21,539 nt of DNA from a virus. Position 1 is the first letter of the stretch; each line of letters begins with the position of its first letter. Under the pieces are notes generated by a model that did not search any database, was not told where the DNA came from, and saw only the letters and a list, made by a program, of their open reading frames with translations. The stretch is from the IMG/VR virus record IMGVR_UViG_3300045999_003547, positions 1 to 21,539 of that record. One strand, written 5' to 3'. The translations under genes and the position numbers were made by a program. Positions 5,004 to 11,198 of the stretch are shown here, piece by piece.

Positions 5004-5371
5004 ATTTCTAGACGATCTTCTTCTCTTCTCGTAAATTTTCTTTCTTTTCTACTCTTGATGTCATGGAATATCGTGTGAAAGAATAGAAAGACTACGATGG
5101 CGCAGAGATTGATGTTCACGATCATCTCACCGAAGTCGCCCATCATGAAGTGTGAAAACGGATGGTGTTGACCAAAGACCCATTCAACAACTATAGTGGA
5201 TGCAACAAAAAATGCACTCAAGCCAAGATACCAGATAGAGGTTGTTGCCCACTTTGGTAGAATTCTTGAGTGCATTGCTACGTAGAATCCACCTAAGAAG
5301 ACGAAGATGTAGCAGAAGAAGTTTATGATGTTTGAGTATGCGGCGACGCTAAACATAAATTCCGATATCAT
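5000..5371 (-). CDS. Three-TM membrane protein, possible second holin/antiholin
   Basis: A leftward gene for a 123-residue protein with about three hydrophobic segments (residues about 12-32, 43-64, 84-102) and a strongly charged C-terminal tail (DIKSRKERKFTRREEDRLEI). The start overlaps the stop of the upstream holin-like gene (ATGA), so the two are translationally coupled. No family is recognised. Small size, membrane topology, basic tail and coupling suggest a holin, antiholin or other lysis accessory role (inference). Confidence 0.7.
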   Translation of the reverse strand: MISEFMFSVAAYSNIINFFCYIFVFLGGFYVAMHSRILPKWATTSIWYLGLSAFFVASTIVVEWVFGQHHPFSHFMMGDFGEMIVNINLCAIVVFLFFHTIFHDIKSRKERKFTRREEDRLEI

Positions 5372-5757
5372 GATGATTCCTTGTCTTTTTCTATTACGAT
5401 GACTACCTTTTGTTCTTCTTTATTCTTGTCTCCGCCACCTTTTACCTCTTTTACAACTTCTACGATGTCTTTGGTCTGATACTTGACTAAGAAGTTTGCT
5501 ACCATACCAAGCACACCATAAGCAACAAAACCAACAATGAAACCAGCCATAGCTTGATTTTCCCAATTGGGATTCATGTTGATCAGGTCTAGAAGTGGCG
5601 TCGAGAATACTATAGCTGATCCTACAGATACTCCACCTCTCATGAATGCTTCTCCGATAGACTTCGGCCGAATGAATGTTAAAATTGCTGCACCACCTAA
5701 AAAGCCACCCACCATGGCTGCTATTTTTGCGCTGATGTAACTGATCGGTTCCGCCAT
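5368..5757 (-). CDS. Holin-like membrane protein
   Basis: A 129-residue protein starting MAEPISYISAKIAAMVGGFLGG. The start is set at 5757 because CAGGAG lies about 9 nt upstream; the frame remains open further upstream without a better site. Hydrophobic segments lie at about 8-27, 40-58 and 68-90, with glycine-rich helices. The tail is charged (KEVKGGGDKNKEEQK). This organisation and the MAEP start resemble holin-like proteins from betaproteobacterial phages (recollection). Holins form the membrane lesions that trigger lysis. It lies on the opposite strand to almost all other genes here and about 15 kb from the endolysin. Confidence 0.65.
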   Translation of the reverse strand: MAEPISYISAKIAAMVGGFLGGAAILTFIRPKSIGEAFMRGGVSVGSAIVFSTPLLDLINMNPNWENQAMAGFIVGFVAYGVLGMVANFLVKYQTKDIVEVVKEVKGGGDKNKEEQKVVIVIEKDKESS

Positions 5758-5846
5758 GTACAAATCTCCTGACAATAAAATCAGTTTATTTATGATTGCC
5801 AGTTTTTGTATTCCACTTTGAAATGCATTGTTGTGAGAATGCAACA

Positions 5847-5880
5847 TGTAAGAATAATGCTATATTTGTTGTAAGAATAA
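5847..5880 (+). repeat. Direct repeat pair, possible operator
   Basis: TGTAAGAATAA occurs at 5847-5857 and again at 5870-5880, a centre-to-centre spacing of 23 bp (about two helical turns). The repeats sit in the divergent region between the leftward holin-like operon and the rightward 5956 gene, flanking and overlapping the candidate leftward -10. Such an arrangement suits a dimeric regulator (inference). Confidence 0.5.
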
Positions 5881-5887
5881 GACACAA
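5859..5887 (-). promoter_or_regulatory. Candidate leftward promoter of the holin operon
   Basis: On the minus strand TTGTGT (5887-5882), a 17-nt spacer and TATAGC (5864-5859) resemble a weak sigma70-type promoter about 100 nt upstream of the holin-like start. It is the only plausible leftward promoter seen, and the -10 matches only four of six consensus bases. Confidence 0.4.
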
Positions 5888-5892
5888 TGGAC

Positions 5893-5921
5893 TTGACTTG
5901 AATGGTGATCCGTGATAGGAT
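5893..5921 (+). promoter_or_regulatory. Rightward promoter of the 5956 gene
   Basis: TTGACT (5893-5898), a 17-nt spacer and TAGGAT (5916-5921). The predicted start near 5928 excludes the upstream in-frame starts at 5902 and 5920, supporting the ATG at 5956. It lacks the repeated upstream cassette sequences. Confidence 0.65.
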
Positions 5922-5955
5922 GTGTTCAATTGATCATTTTGATGCGAGAAAAATA

Positions 5956-6141
5956 ATGGAAATTATAGCTGGAATCATTCTTGTTGGTCTTCCGATATGG
6001 TTGTTTGTTTTTTCATGGGTTATCACAAAGAGTTTGAGTGCACCGAAAAGCAATCCAAAAAAGGTTGAGTCTACAGAGCCGCCCGAGGATGACACACCTA
6101 GTGAAAAAAAGCATTCCTCAAAAAACTATGAATGGATGTGA
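5956..6141 (+). CDS. Single-span small membrane protein
   Basis: A 61-residue protein, MEIIAGIILVGLPIWLFVFS onward, with one hydrophobic helix (about 3-25). A polar, proline/lysine/acid-rich cytoplasmic-type tail follows (NPKKVESTEPPEDDTPSEKK). The start is chosen because earlier in-frame starts lie at or before the promoter -10. The ribosome-binding site is weak. The topology suggests an inner-membrane anchor or a small lysis accessory protein beside the holin pair, but no family is recognised. Confidence 0.6.
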   Translation: MEIIAGIILVGLPIWLFVFSWVITKSLSAPKSNPKKVESTEPPEDDTPSEKKHSSKNYEWM

Positions 6142-6150
6142 CAGGAAGCC

Positions 6151-6240
6151 GGAAAGTTGCGGAAATACAACAATAGTTGACTGATTTACTCAAGAATCTA
6201 TTGACTTCTGGCATCACTGTGGTATTATAGAGTCTGTTGA
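6151..6240 (+). promoter_or_regulatory. Repeated promoter cassette (copy 1)
   Basis: The -35 TTGACT is at 6201-6206, with a 16-nt spacer ending TGTGG and -10 TATTAT at 6223-6228. Upstream lie the cassette blocks ACAACAATA, GTTGACTGATTTACTCAAGA and ATCT. From 6175 to 6261 it is nearly identical to 15554-15640. Its upstream half (6151-6200) matches 6911-6960. Confidence 0.8.
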
Positions 6241-6256
6241 TTGATGAGGTGAAAGA

Positions 6257-6493
6257 ATGAACGAACGAATCAAAGAACTAATTCCCAGGCCATGGACATT
6301 TCCGTATCCCGACAGAGAAATGTATTCTAGAGAACAAATGGAACATCTCGCCAAGTTGATCATCAAAGAGTGCCTAGGTGATCTCAAAGAGCGTATCGCC
6401 CTACGATATCAAGGAAGCGAAAAAGACCGTGATATCGCCTACGGCATGGAGATCGTCTACATGGACATCGTTGACAAGTTTGGAGTTGAATGA
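6257..6493 (+). CDS. MNERI-family small phage protein (paralog 1)
   Basis: A 78-residue protein that begins MNERIKEL and ends VDKFGVE, with a central helix EQMEHLAKLIIKEC. This pattern of N-terminal MNERI, central F/L-A-x-L-I-I-x-E-C helix and C-terminal (E)HFGVE recurs in many phages as hypothetical genes. Related proteins here start at 6493, 17142 and 17381. It lies 6 nt after GAGGTGAAAGA. Function unknown. Its stop overlaps the next start (TGATG). Confidence 0.82.
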   Translation: MNERIKELIPRPWTFPYPDREMYSREQMEHLAKLIIKECLGDLKERIALRYQGSEKDRDIAYGMEIVYMDIVDKFGVE

Positions 6494-6753
6494 TGAACGA
6501 ACGAATCAGTGAACTTGCCAAACAGGCCGGGGATTATGTAAATGAAGTTTATACTCCCCCAGTTAGAAGTAAAACTCCTGGTAAGATTTGGGAAGATGGG
6601 CATGTGGGTTGGCATACACAATTTAATCAAAAGTTCGCCGAGTTATTGATTCAGGAATGTGCTGCTGTGGCTTGGTGGGCAGAACAATACCATATGGGCG
6701 ATGGTAAGCCAATATCTAAACAGATCACAGAACATTTCGGAGTTGAAGAATGA
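6493..6753 (+). CDS. MNERI-family small phage protein (paralog 2)
   Basis: An 86-residue protein, MNERISELAKQAGDYVNEVY onward, with a central KFAELLIQECAAVAWWAEQ helix and end EHFGVEE. An adjacent ATG at 6490 is possible, but 6493 matches the sibling starts and leaves better spacing from GGAG. It shares the paralog 1 pattern and follows it in tandem, suggesting duplication. The stop overlaps the next start (ATGA). Function unknown. Confidence 0.82.
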   Translation: MNERISELAKQAGDYVNEVYTPPVRSKTPGKIWEDGHVGWHTQFNQKFAELLIQECAAVAWWAEQYHMGDGKPISKQITEHFGVEE

Positions 6754-6944
6754 CAAAAATTCAAAAGTTGATGGTCGCCGAAGACTTGATTCGGAAACTT
6801 GGCTCTTACTGGATGTTTCAGAAGTCTTACACCGACGCTAGGCAGTTCTATGACATAGAAACCTCGCTAGAAATGGCACTGGAACAACAGGATTTGCTGC
6901 CTCAGTACCTGGAAAGTTGCGAAAAAACAACAGTAACTGAGTAA
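6750..6944 (+). CDS. Small hypothetical protein
   Basis: A 64-residue, mostly helical protein (MTKIQKLMVAEDLIRKLG...) with no recognised motif. It overlaps the preceding stop by 4 nt. Its 3' end, encoding ESCEKTTVTE, is built from the repeated cassette sequence (GGAAAGTTGCG, AACAACA) found in non-coding form at 6151-6175, so its C-terminus probably arose by fusion to the cassette. Confidence 0.65.
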   Translation: MTKIQKLMVAEDLIRKLGSYWMFQKSYTDARQFYDIETSLEMALEQQDLLPQYLESCEKTTVTE

Positions 6945-7006
6945 TTTACTCAACAATCTATTGACTCTTATGCCAACTGTGGTATTATAGAGTCTGTTCA
7001 GTGATT
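6911..7006 (+). promoter_or_regulatory. Repeated promoter cassette (copy 2)
   Basis: TTGACT (6961-6966), a 16-nt spacer ending CTGTGG and TATTAT (6983-6988), with upstream blocks GGAAAGTTGCG, AACAACA and TTTACTCAACAATCT. The first 34 nt overlap the end of the preceding gene. It drives the AAA+ gene. The initial transcribed AGAGTCTGTT is conserved. Confidence 0.8.
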
Positions 7007-7023
7007 GATTGATTGGAGAAGAG

Positions 7024-7890
7024 ATGCCTCGCGGAGTTCCAAAAGCTGGTTTTCGTATGACTAAGAACCGTGATGTTGCGCACTTTGTTGCTCCAGTTGC
7101 TACGGCTCCTGCTGCTGTCTCCAATGAGACTGAAGAGCAGATTCTTGCTCGGCTTGAGACTCGATTCTCCGCGATGGATCTGATGACTGAAGCAACCTGC
7201 TTTGGGTACAATCGGTCTCTGATCATCTCTGGTCCTGCTGGTCTTGGCAAGTCTTACGGAGTCATGAAGACTCTGGAAGCCGCAGAGAAGAAGGGCTACG
7301 TTCCGATCGTGATCAAGGGTTACATTCGCCCGACCGGTCTGTATAAGTTGCTCTACGAAAATCGCTTCAAGAAGTGCATTGTTGTGTTTGACGATGCTGA
7401 CTCCATCTTTAGTGACGATGTGTGTCTGAACCTGCTGAAGGCTGCGTGTGACATGACGGAGACTCGCCGTCTGCACTGGCTGACAGAAACCAAGATGGAA
7501 GATGAAGACGGTGAGCGTCTGCCACGTAACTTTGAGTTTGAAGGCTCCATCATCTTCATCACAAACTACGATTTTGATGATCTGATCGCGAAGGGTAACA
7601 AGCTGGCTCCTCACTTTGAAGCCCTGATCTCCCGGTCCCACTATCTTGATCTTGCTATGAAGACCAAGAAGGACTACGTGGTGCGTATCAAGCAGGTCGT
7701 TTTCGGCAAGGGTATGCTCCGTCGTGATGGGTTCTCCGCAGCGGATGAGAAGGAAATCGTGTCCTTCGTTGAATCCAACACCGACAAGTTGCGCGAATTG
7801 TCTCTGCGAATGGTTGTCAAGTTGGCAGGTTTGTTCCGAATGAACCGGGCTTCCTGGAAGGAACTGGCGGCTGTGACTTGCATGAGGTGA
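7024..7890 (+). CDS. AAA+ ATPase, phage type
   Basis: A 288-residue protein with one AAA+ module. Walker A is GPAGLGKS (70-77), Walker B IVVFDDAD (119-126), sensor-1 region IIFITNYD (176-183) and a candidate arginine finger is in LISRSHY (R204). The N-terminus PRGVPKAGFRMT resembles an AT-hook-like basic motif, and a linker leads into the ATPase. It should form an ATP-driven ring remodelling protein or DNA; the partner is unknown. The ATG at 7024 follows GGAGAAGAG; a TTG at 7009 is less likely. It is single-gene, with its own cassette promoter and a structured repeat immediately after its stop. Similar solitary ATPases are common in phages. Confidence 0.85.
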   Translation: MPRGVPKAGFRMTKNRDVAHFVAPVATAPAAVSNETEEQILARLETRFSAMDLMTEATCFGYNRSLIISGPAGLGKSYGVMKTLEAAEKKGYVPIVIKGYIRPTGLYKLLYENRFKKCIVVFDDADSIFSDDVCLNLLKAACDMTETRRLHWLTETKMEDEDGERLPRNFEFEGSIIFITNYDFDDLIAKGNKLAPHFEALISRSHYLDLAMKTKKDYVVRIKQVVFGKGMLRRDGFSAADEKEIVSFVESNTDKLRELSLRMVVKLAGLFRMNRASWKELAAVTCMR

Positions 7891-7897
7891 TAGGGAA

Positions 7898-7955
7898 GAC
7901 GCTCTGGAACGGTCCAGGAGCGTCTCCAGCACCTGGGTTGGTACTCTCCTATTGG
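7898..7955 (+). repeat. Palindromic element related to the 15456 hairpin
   Basis: GACGCTCTGGA (7898-7908) pairs with TCCA-G-GAGCGTC (7913-7924, one bulged G) around the loop ACGG. GAACGGTCCAGGAGCG (7907-7922) is the reverse complement of 15513-15528. CACCTGGGTTGGTACTCTCC (from 7929) closely matches CACCTAGGTGGGTACTTTCC in the big hairpin. No T-run follows, so it looks like a degenerate copy rather than a working terminator. Confidence 0.65.
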
Positions 7956-7991
7956 TCTTACTGAAAAAAACGCTGGTGGACCCGGCAATTC

Positions 7992-8064
7992 TGTTGTTTT
8001 GATGCAACAAATACCCACAAAATTTAGTCAACAATAGGCACAGTACCAAAAAACCAGATACACT
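7992..8064 (+). promoter_or_regulatory. Divergent promoter cassette with stem-loop (copy 3)
   Basis: Stem-loop TGTTG (7992-7996), loop TTTTGATG, CAACA (8005-8009), followed by TTAGTCAACAATAGG. A -10 TACACT lies at 8059-8064 before GGTTATGTTGAGTTGATAAG. The -35 position shows no good match, so this promoter may be weak or need an activator. Confidence 0.5.
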
Positions 8065-8090
8065 GGTTATGTTGAGTTGATAAGGTTGAT

Positions 8091-8351
8091 ATGACAAAAG
8101 TTTTCAAGCACTACTCCGATCCCGGTCATGGCTGGGTGGCAGTCAAGCGGGAACTGATTGAATCCCTGGGCTTGGCAGAAAAGATCACCGTCTATTCCTA
8201 TGCGAAGGGTAAGACTGTGTATCTGGAAGAGGATTTGGACGCTCCTACCGTGCTGGATGCTCTCACCCGACTTGGTGTGAAGTGGAAGACTGTGACTATC
8301 ATGCACGACAAAGGCACCCCGATTCGGTCGTATCCTCGGTTTGTTGCTTAA
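8091..8351 (+). CDS. Conserved small phage protein (DPGHGW family)
   Basis: An 86-residue protein with the pattern SDPGHGWVAVKRELIESLGL then ITVYSYAKGKTVYLEEDLDA, which I recognise as a widespread phage hypothetical family. The compact beta-rich core and conserved histidine/tryptophan suggest a small folded domain. No catalytic assignment. The ATG follows AAGG at 8 nt, after the weak cassette promoter at 8059. It is monocistronic between two promoter cassettes. Confidence 0.82.
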   Translation: MTKVFKHYSDPGHGWVAVKRELIESLGLAEKITVYSYAKGKTVYLEEDLDAPTVLDALTRLGVKWKTVTIMHDKGTPIRSYPRFVA

Positions 8352-8430
8352 AAACAACAATACTTGACTGATTTACTCAAGAATGCTTGACTTCCACAAC
8401 CACTGTGGTATTATAGAGTCTGTTGATTGA
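8352..8430 (+). promoter_or_regulatory. Repeated promoter cassette (copy 4)
   Basis: TTGACT (8387-8392), a 16-nt spacer ending ACTGTGG and TATTAT (8409-8414), followed by AGAGTCTGTTGATTGATGAG. Upstream is the half-hairpin AACAACAATA and a second TTGACTGATTTACTCAAGAA block. It drives the 8444-9151 operon. Confidence 0.8.
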
Positions 8431-8443
8431 TGAGGTGATTGAG

Positions 8444-8533
8444 ATGACGATTCTTGCTGTGATTCTTGTCGGTTTTACCGCCCTTGTGTTTGCCGGCTTT
8501 CTGGCTGGCGAGTCTGTAACTACCCTCGGTTGA
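8444..8533 (+). CDS. 29-residue transmembrane peptide
   Basis: The small gene reads MTILAVILVGFTALVFAGFL then AGESVTTLG: almost one hydrophobic helix. The ATG lies 8 nt after GAGG of a strong cassette promoter. Placement as first gene of the operon, a good ribosome-binding site and the start of the next gene only 12 nt after its stop argue that it is real. It could be a leader peptide or a membrane-acting small protein. Confidence 0.6.
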   Translation: MTILAVILVGFTALVFAGFLAGESVTTLG

Positions 8534-8544
8534 AAGGTAACAAA

Positions 8545-8787
8545 ATGACTATCAAGCGTTTTCCTGTGTCCCGCAAGTTCCGTGTGATCGTTGGTCCGGC
8601 TTGTTTCTACGCAACGGCGAAGCAAATTCGCTGGGGAGTCGGCGACTTAGGTCAGTGCAATGCAGCCGTTCAGAAGGCGCTTGATGCGCTTGAATTCACT
8701 CGGTCCGGTTCTGGCACGGCTGACCAATGTGCCGTCGGTATCGCCGGTACTTGGGAAGGTCTGAGCGTTCAACTGACTGCGGCTTGA
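8545..8787 (+). CDS. Small hypothetical protein
   Basis: An 80-residue protein, MTIKRFPVSRKFRVIVGPAC onward, with alternating beta-type segments and a central Ala-rich helix (NAAVQKALDALE). The ATG follows AAAGG. A TTG at 8530 in frame is rejected. No recognised family, signal or metal motif. Second gene of the short operon after the 29-residue peptide. Confidence 0.7.
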   Translation: MTIKRFPVSRKFRVIVGPACFYATAKQIRWGVGDLGQCNAAVQKALDALEFTRSGSGTADQCAVGIAGTWEGLSVQLTAA

Positions 8788-8789
8788 TC

Positions 8790-8951
8790 ATGATTCGCAT
8801 AATTCTTGGTGTTCTGATTCTTTTCGGCGTTGGTGGCGGTGTTGACAACATGCCGCCTAACCCATCTTTGTCTTACATCTGGGCTGTCATCACCTTGGTT
8901 GTGATCGGTCTTGGTCTTGCCCTCTGGGGTGTAAAGGATATTCAAAAATGA
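8790..8951 (+). CDS. Two-TM small membrane protein
   Basis: A 53-residue protein with two hydrophobic helices (about 2-17 and 29-47) separated by a short loop (GGGVDNMPPNPSLSY). It is reminiscent of small phage membrane proteins of unknown function. The ATG at 8790 nearly abuts the previous stop. Start sites further upstream would overlap the previous gene and add a non-membrane Arg-rich extension, so they are rejected. The stop overlaps the next start (ATGA). Confidence 0.68.
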   Translation: MIRIILGVLILFGVGGGVDNMPPNPSLSYIWAVITLVVIGLGLALWGVKDIQK

Positions 8952-9151
8952 CTTATCTCGCAATGCCTTCGATTTTCAATCGCAACAACTCTCAACAATT
9001 TCAGACTCTGAAAGAGGCTAAGAAGTTTCTTGATGAGAAGACTGAGTACACCATGAAGGCTGAAGAGTGGTGCATGATCGGAAAGATCATGAAAGTTGAC
9101 GAAAATGGTCAACTAATTCCCGCGCTTGACATTTCGAAAATTTCCGTGTAA
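8948..9151 (+). CDS. Small hypothetical protein
   Basis: A 67-residue protein, mixed helix and strand (LKEAKKFLDEKTEYTMKAEEW, then IGKIMKVDENGQLIP). Translation is coupled to the previous gene by a 4-nt overlap. The codons near its C-terminus (LDISKIS) contain the -35 and spacer of the next promoter. No family recognised. Confidence 0.68.
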   Translation: MTYLAMPSIFNRNNSQQFQTLKEAKKFLDEKTEYTMKAEEWCMIGKIMKVDENGQLIPALDISKISV

Positions 9152-9154
9152 CAT
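9126..9154 (+). promoter_or_regulatory. Promoter of the 9201 operon
   Basis: TTGACA (9126-9131), a 17-nt spacer and TAACAT (9149-9154), followed by ATAGTCTCATCAG-type initial sequence. It lies mostly inside the end of the previous gene. Unlike the cassettes it has no upstream stem-loop, and its -35 matches consensus. Confidence 0.75.
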
Positions 9155-9200
9155 ATAGTCTCATCAGTAGTGATTCGTTTGATCTAGAAAGGAAAATATC

Positions 9201-9656
9201 ATGAGTAAGCTGTCCCATCAAGCCAAGGTCTACAACATGCTTATGTCTGCCGGCGTTGGCAATCCCGTTGAAGTTGAGAAGTTGCTAGCCATTGAAGGTC
9301 TTCTGCCCTACAAGTTGTCTGCATATGTTCTGTATGCCAAGATTGACTACGGCGCGCAGATTCAGCCGATCCGCGAGGGTCGCAAGGTTGTTGCGTATCA
9401 AATGATGGGCGCTGGCACTGGCGTTCCTTCCCGAAAGACTGTAGCCACTCCTGTTGTGACTAAGGCAGTGAAGACTCCGAAGGTCGCAAAGACTCCTGTG
9501 AAGACTGTTCCTGTGATGACTGAATCTGAAATGAAGTCTGATCCCATCGTTCCTTCTTCCAAAAAGAAGATTGTTGATGTTCTTGACGAAATGGACACTA
9601 ATGTTATTTCGTTTGAGGACCGCGCTTTTGCGGAAGAATTTGTACGAAGTCTATGA
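9201..9656 (+). CDS. Hypothetical protein with Lys/Thr/Pro/Val-rich linker
   Basis: A 151-residue protein in three parts. The N-terminal segment 1-68 (LSHQAKVYNMLMSAGVGNPV...) looks like a small winged-helix-type fold. The linker 78-105 is a low-complexity Val-Thr-Lys-Pro stretch (KAVKTPKVAKTPVKTV), and the acidic tail ends FEDRAFAEEFVRSL. The linker resembles the basic Ala/Pro/Lys-type tails of nucleoid-binding proteins, so DNA binding is possible (inference). The ATG follows AAAGGAAA. It is first in its operon. Confidence 0.7.
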   Translation: MSKLSHQAKVYNMLMSAGVGNPVEVEKLLAIEGLLPYKLSAYVLYAKIDYGAQIQPIREGRKVVAYQMMGAGTGVPSRKTVATPVVTKAVKTPKVAKTPVKTVPVMTESEMKSDPIVPSSKKKIVDVLDEMDTNVISFEDRAFAEEFVRSL

Positions 9657-9673
9657 CCTAGAGAGAAGTTATC

Positions 9674-9826
9674 ATGTATGAAACGCTGAAGTATCATGTT
9701 CTAAAGGCTTGGTCGCTTGGCTTGTCTGGCGAAGAAGCGGTTCAATATGTCTGCGAATTCGCCAGTGTCAAGGCTTCAGATGTTTTAGAAACGATTGAGC
9801 GACTTTCTATGGAGATGTCTGAATGA
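9674..9826 (+). CDS. 50-residue hypothetical protein
   Basis: The protein reads MYETLKYHVLKAWSLGLSGE then EAVQYVCEFASVKASDVLET and IERLSMEMSE. It is helical, and the middle resembles a helix-turn-helix (LSGEEAVQYVCEFASVKASDV). The ATG has GAGAGAAG upstream and lies 17 nt after the previous stop, in the same operon. It ends before a strong terminator. A small regulator is possible but unproven. Confidence 0.68.
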   Translation: MYETLKYHVLKAWSLGLSGEEAVQYVCEFASVKASDVLETIERLSMEMSE

Positions 9827-9859
9827 ATGTATTCTCTCTAATACCACAATCCGTAAGCA

Positions 9860-9896
9860 CCGTGGAGTATGCTCTCCACGGATTTATTCTTTTTGT
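9860..9896 (+). terminator. Rho-independent terminator
   Basis: CCGTGGAG (9860-9867), loop TATGCT and CTCCACGG (9874-9881) form a perfect 8-bp stem, followed by a T-rich tract ATTTATTCTTTTTGTTTT. It ends the 9201-9826 operon. The HAD gene begins 13 nt later without an evident promoter of its own, so partial read-through is likely. Confidence 0.85.
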
Positions 9897-9908
9897 TTTG
9901 ATTATCCT

Positions 9909-10415
9909 ATGACAGTAAACATCAAAACCATATACCTAGATATGGACGGGGTCCTATGTGACTTTGACGCCAAATGGATTGAGATTTTTGCAGAAACACC
10001 AGCCGCTAGTCGGTCAAATAAAACAAAATCTCATCAATGGGACACATTTGTTCAGACTTCACAGTTTGAAGCACTTTCACCATTTCCCGGATGGATTGAT
10101 CTTCTGTCCGCAGTGAAGTCTTACAATGTCAACCTGGAGATTCTGAGTTCTAGCGGTGGGCAAAAGTATCACACCGAAGTCACTGCACAGAAGAAGAAGT
10201 GGCTCAAGGATCATGGCATTAACATTCCAGTGAACATTGTTCCTGGGCGTATGTTGAAGTCTAACTATGCAACTGCTAATTCGCTCTTGATTGATGACAC
10301 ACCCGATGTTATAATGGGCTTTCATGAGGCGGGTGGATATGGTATTCTCTATGATTCCGCCGAACGCGCAATCAATATGTTGAAGGGATTTTTCACAGAT
10401 GAGCACCTTTACTAA
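9909..10415 (+). CDS. HAD-superfamily phosphatase (5'-nucleotidase-like)
   Basis: A 168-residue HAD protein. Motif I is YLDMDGVLCDFD (nucleophile D11, acid/base D13), motif II is in LEILSSSGG (serines 80-82), the motif III lysine is in the KKKWLK helix (about 95-100), and motif IV is LLIDDTPD (D129/D130). The motif I form and size fit the 5'(3')-nucleotidase subgroup and phage homologues, suggesting nucleotide or polynucleotide dephosphorylation. The ATG at 9909 follows a terminator; no clear Shine-Dalgarno is visible, which is odd. The 3' end overlaps the nucleotidyltransferase gene by 17 nt. Confidence 0.82.
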   Translation: MTVNIKTIYLDMDGVLCDFDAKWIEIFAETPAASRSNKTKSHQWDTFVQTSQFEALSPFPGWIDLLSAVKSYNVNLEILSSSGGQKYHTEVTAQKKKWLKDHGINIPVNIVPGRMLKSNYATANSLLIDDTPDVIMGFHEAGGYGILYDSAERAINMLKGFFTDEHLY

Positions 10416-11037
10416 AAGGGAAACGGATGAGATTCTAGCAGTTAAGAATGATATCAGAGTCTATGTGGACCAGACTAAGATTCTTCACGAATGGGCGGAG
10501 AACATTTTTGTTTCTCCCGAAAACTTCTACATCACCGGTGGTGCAATCGCTAGTCTGCTATTGGCTGAGAGCCCCAAAGACTTTGATGTCTATTGCAGAA
10601 ATCAAACGGTTGGAGAGGCAGCCCACGGTTTGCTGATAAGCCAGTATCAACATAGCATCAAAGATGTTGATGAGAAGTATCGCGAAGTGGATTGCTGGAA
10701 AATTCCCGGCAAGATGGCGACTGAGAAGTCTGTCACAATGAGCAACAACATGTCCTTCATTGTAATGAACTACGGCCCGCCCGATCAAATCAAAGCCTCT
10801 TTTGATTTTCTACATTGCACACCGCACTATGACATTGGAGAAGACAAGTTGTACATCAGCCGTGCGCAGTACGATTCAATCAAAAGCAAAACACTGCTTG
10901 TTAACAATTCAGATCGAGTGACTTTCTGGCGAATGGAAAAATTCGTGAAGAGGGGTTGGAACGTATCTCAAGATGTGAAGAGTCTTGCTTTGCGTGTATC
11001 ATCAAAGTCTCCTAAGCCAGTGACGGTGAACTCATGA
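10399..11037 (+). CDS. Polymerase-beta-fold nucleotidyltransferase
   Basis: A 212-residue protein with the nucleotidyltransferase signature YITGGAIASLLLAESPKDFDVY: G47-G48 and metal ligands D61 and D63. A third acidic residue is D136 in ASFDFLHC. The arrangement resembles the head domain of tRNA CCA-adding enzymes and poly(A) polymerases, but the tRNA-binding neck/body of those enzymes is not recognised. It should transfer a nucleotide to RNA, protein or small molecule; the target is unknown. Because one phage tRNA lacks encoded CCA, a tRNA role is tempting but unproven. It overlaps the phosphatase gene and the next gene (ATGA). Confidence 0.72.
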   Translation: MSTFTKRETDEILAVKNDIRVYVDQTKILHEWAENIFVSPENFYITGGAIASLLLAESPKDFDVYCRNQTVGEAAHGLLISQYQHSIKDVDEKYREVDCWKIPGKMATEKSVTMSNNMSFIVMNYGPPDQIKASFDFLHCTPHYDIGEDKLYISRAQYDSIKSKTLLVNNSDRVTFWRMEKFVKRGWNVSQDVKSLALRVSSKSPKPVTVNS

Positions 11038-11198
11038 AACTCATCTGTGACGATAAAGTTCAGTCTTACTTTTGGGTTGATGATAAGGACGAAAAGAAAG
11101 TCATCAGCCCGCGCTTCGACTACATTGAAGACGCCATCAACTGGCGTAGAGATGTAGAGGAGAATCCGAGAAAAACATGGACGAAAACGACAGAATGA
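11034..11198 (+). CDS. 54-residue hypothetical protein
   Basis: A short acidic/basic protein beginning MKLICDDKVQSYFWVDDKDE and ending RRDVEENPRKTWTKTTE. It has alternating strand and helix and no recognised family. The ATG overlaps the nucleotidyltransferase stop by 4 nt, and the end overlaps the next start by about 20 nt, so it fits the operon's coupled pattern. Confidence 0.68.
   Translation: MKLICDDKVQSYFWVDDKDEKKVISPRFDYIEDAINWRRDVEENPRKTWTKTTE

Noticed and set aside
6985-8097. Long minus-strand frame of 370 codons opposite the AAA+ gene
   Set aside because: It covers a gene with clear Walker motifs and two promoter cassettes, lacks its own signals and has an implausible composition.
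9795-9908. N-terminal extension of the HAD protein to 9795
   Set aside because: It would cross the terminator hairpin at 9860-9896 and overlap the previous gene; HAD motif I begins normally from the ATG at 9909.
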